A stretch of DNA of 64,000 nt, from the NCBI GenBank assembly GCA_051295955.1, contig JBPDWA010000001.1, forward strand, positions 186,001 to 250,000, in the 5' to 3' direction. The DNA is from Enterococcus faecalis_A (GTDB lineage: Bacteria > Bacillota > Bacilli > Lactobacillales > Enterococcaceae). The translations under genes and the position numbers were made by a program. Positions within the stretch are counted from its first letter, which is position 1, and each line of letters starts with the position of its first letter. Of the stretch, positions 62,875 to 64,000 are shown in pieces. The notes under the pieces are model-generated. The model did no database searches and was not told the origin of the DNA. It saw nothing but the letters and a program-made list of their open reading frames with translations.

Positions 62875-64000
62875 TTAACCTTGAATTTGCTCAGCTATTT
62901 CTTGAACTTTAGCAATTAGTTTGGCAATGCTAGCTCGGATTTCGACGATTATTGTCTTGTATTCAGTGATTTACTTAGTCACAAGTTTCATTTGTTGCTC
63001 ATATTCTATAGCTGGCTGATCGATAAGGGTTGTTTTTAAAACACCGCCAATTTCCAAAGCAGTGGCAGCCTCAGCGGAACTAAGCTGAGCTCCGATCGTT
63101 TGGGCTGCTTGGTCAGCTTTTTGCCAAAGCACTTCAGCTTGAGATTCTGCTGTTACATAGGTTTTTTTTAAATCTGCTAAGATAGTATCATTTATTTTTA
63201 GTGCGGTTGTTAGAAGAATAAGGGTTTCACTGTCGTCTAAGTAAATTTTTTCATTAGCGGTTAGCTTGCCTCCACTAGCGACGAACTTTTTTCTTACGTC
63301 ACTGAGCTTTAATCTATCAAGTGCTGCTTGATGCATAATTGAAGACATTGTGACAATGGTATTGTTACTTTGAGGAAATAGCAGCTGACCATTTTCATCA
63401 AATTCCCAATCTTTTAGACTATGACTACTACCTTCTAACCAAAAAATAGTGCCTCCTCCATCAATTTTAGCGCGATTGTTGCCATCTAAGTATTTGACCA
63501 CGGTATCCTTTGTTTTGCGATAATTGCGAAACATTTCCGGATATTTCTGTATGTATGCTCGTTCTTTTTTATTTAGACAGTCGCACAAAAACCATCCATT
63601 AAAGACAGTGGTAGGTAAGTGATATTTAGCACCAATTTTTAACATATAGGCGCTTTGACTATAGCCACTTAGCTGTGTAACGGTATATCCTAAGTCATTG
63701 ATGATATAATTTACGAAAAGCTCTGCTTGAGCCGTTTGCACTGAACCACCATTTGCTGTATTAAATCCGGAAATAGCGGTGATAAAATCAGTCGCAACGT
63801 CTGAACCGACACCAAAGGGAGCTGGCGAGGTAGTACCAGCTGAAACAATCGCTACATCATTAATATCTCCATCAGGATATTCCGCTGTAACAGGCACTAC
63901 GGCAAATCCTTAATATCCGTTTTGAGCCACATTGGCAGAAGCGAGGAATTTATAACTTTTGCGATTATTTTTAGTACCTATTACAATTGTATTTTCTTCA
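62875..64000 (-). pseudogene. Lipase-like type VII effector gene with two in-frame stops, N-terminus beyond the edge
   Basis: One frame runs from the right edge to TAA 62875-62877, interrupted by TAA at 63910-63912 (NVAQNGY*GFAVVPVTAEYP) and TAA at 62971-62973 (MKLVTK*ITEYKTIIVEI). The lipase domain has the nucleophile elbow GYSQS (in QLSGYSQSAYMLKIGAKYHL) and IFWLEGSSHSLKDWEFDE, recalling DUF2974/Mbeg1-like alpha/beta hydrolases. A helical C-terminal domain follows (TADQAAQTIGAQLSSAEAAT-like region to QIQG). Lipase first and helical targeting domain last is the reverse of normal LXG effectors and matches TslA. Single-base changes would restore the frame. Intact starts downstream of the first stop (GTG 63897) would lack the N-terminus. 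Confidence 0.7.

Noticed and set aside
1..64000. CRISPR array, tRNA or rRNA genes
   Set aside because: No regularly spaced repeats and no recognisable tRNA or rRNA sequence were seen on either strand by eye.

Overview
This is low-GC Gram-positive chromosomal DNA, most likely Enterococcaceae (Enterococcus or a close relative). The clues are the separate coaB and coaC genes with an ECF S component, OpuA with a BusR-type regulator, the gene content around rex and groESL, a CIRCE element, an LPXTG-type surface protein, a phi LC3-family holin, and a two-hairpin intergenic repeat of a kind I associate with enterococci. The species cannot be fixed from the sequence alone. No rRNA gene, tRNA gene or CRISPR array was recognised.

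Layout. 0-9.1 kb is housekeeping: the 3' part of mgtE, cutC, an rlmA-type rRNA methyltransferase, a candidate structured RNA with its own promoter and terminator, trmL, a histidine phosphatase, recD2, a frameshifted pseudogene and a diacylglycerol kinase-family gene. 9.1-15.4 kb is AT-rich accessory DNA: decayed fragments (one MerR-like) around two tandem ABC transporter genes, each with ATPase and MacB-like permease fused. 15.5-18.3 kb is a tight folate operon: folB, folK, folE, an unusual HAM1-family pyrophosphatase, folP. 18.3-25.8 kb is prophage debris with an intact holin-endolysin pair, a broken second lysin sharing the same C-terminal domain, a DsbB gene with a small membrane partner, a NusG-domain-II gene, and a ~125-bp direct repeat ending in the queT leader. 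25.8-36.2 kb holds queT, a FemX-like gene, an IS200 remnant, an ECF S component with coaC and coaB, a YhdH/YhfP-type oxidoreductase, and a polyamine operon (XRE-cupin regulator, potABCD).

36.9-42.5 kb is one very large cell-wall-anchored protein gene broken by a single-base frameshift. 43.0-52.2 kb has an aldo/keto reductase, opuA (two genes) under a striking palindromic operator, busR, an ABC-F gene, rex, and a CPBP protease with a small membrane partner. 52.4-55.5 kb has CIRCE-groES-groEL followed by a prophage worn down to an integrase tail and a lysin tail. 55.6-62.2 kb has a MerR/TipAS regulator, a GtrA-family gene, pncB-nadE and a P-type ATPase. The right edge holds a type VII-like locus on the minus strand: a lipase-like gene with two in-frame stops followed by two small helical proteins, resembling the reverse-LXG lipase (TslA) arrangement.

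Functional themes: osmotic control (BusR represses opuA), cofactor supply (folate, CoA, NAD, queuosine precursor), polyamine uptake, and extensive decay of mobile DNA. Points most worth a second look are the broken TslA-like locus, the divergent HAM1-family protein in the folate operon (a candidate for the missing dihydroneopterin triphosphate step), the structured RNA before trmL, and the prophage remnants with shared lysin domains.
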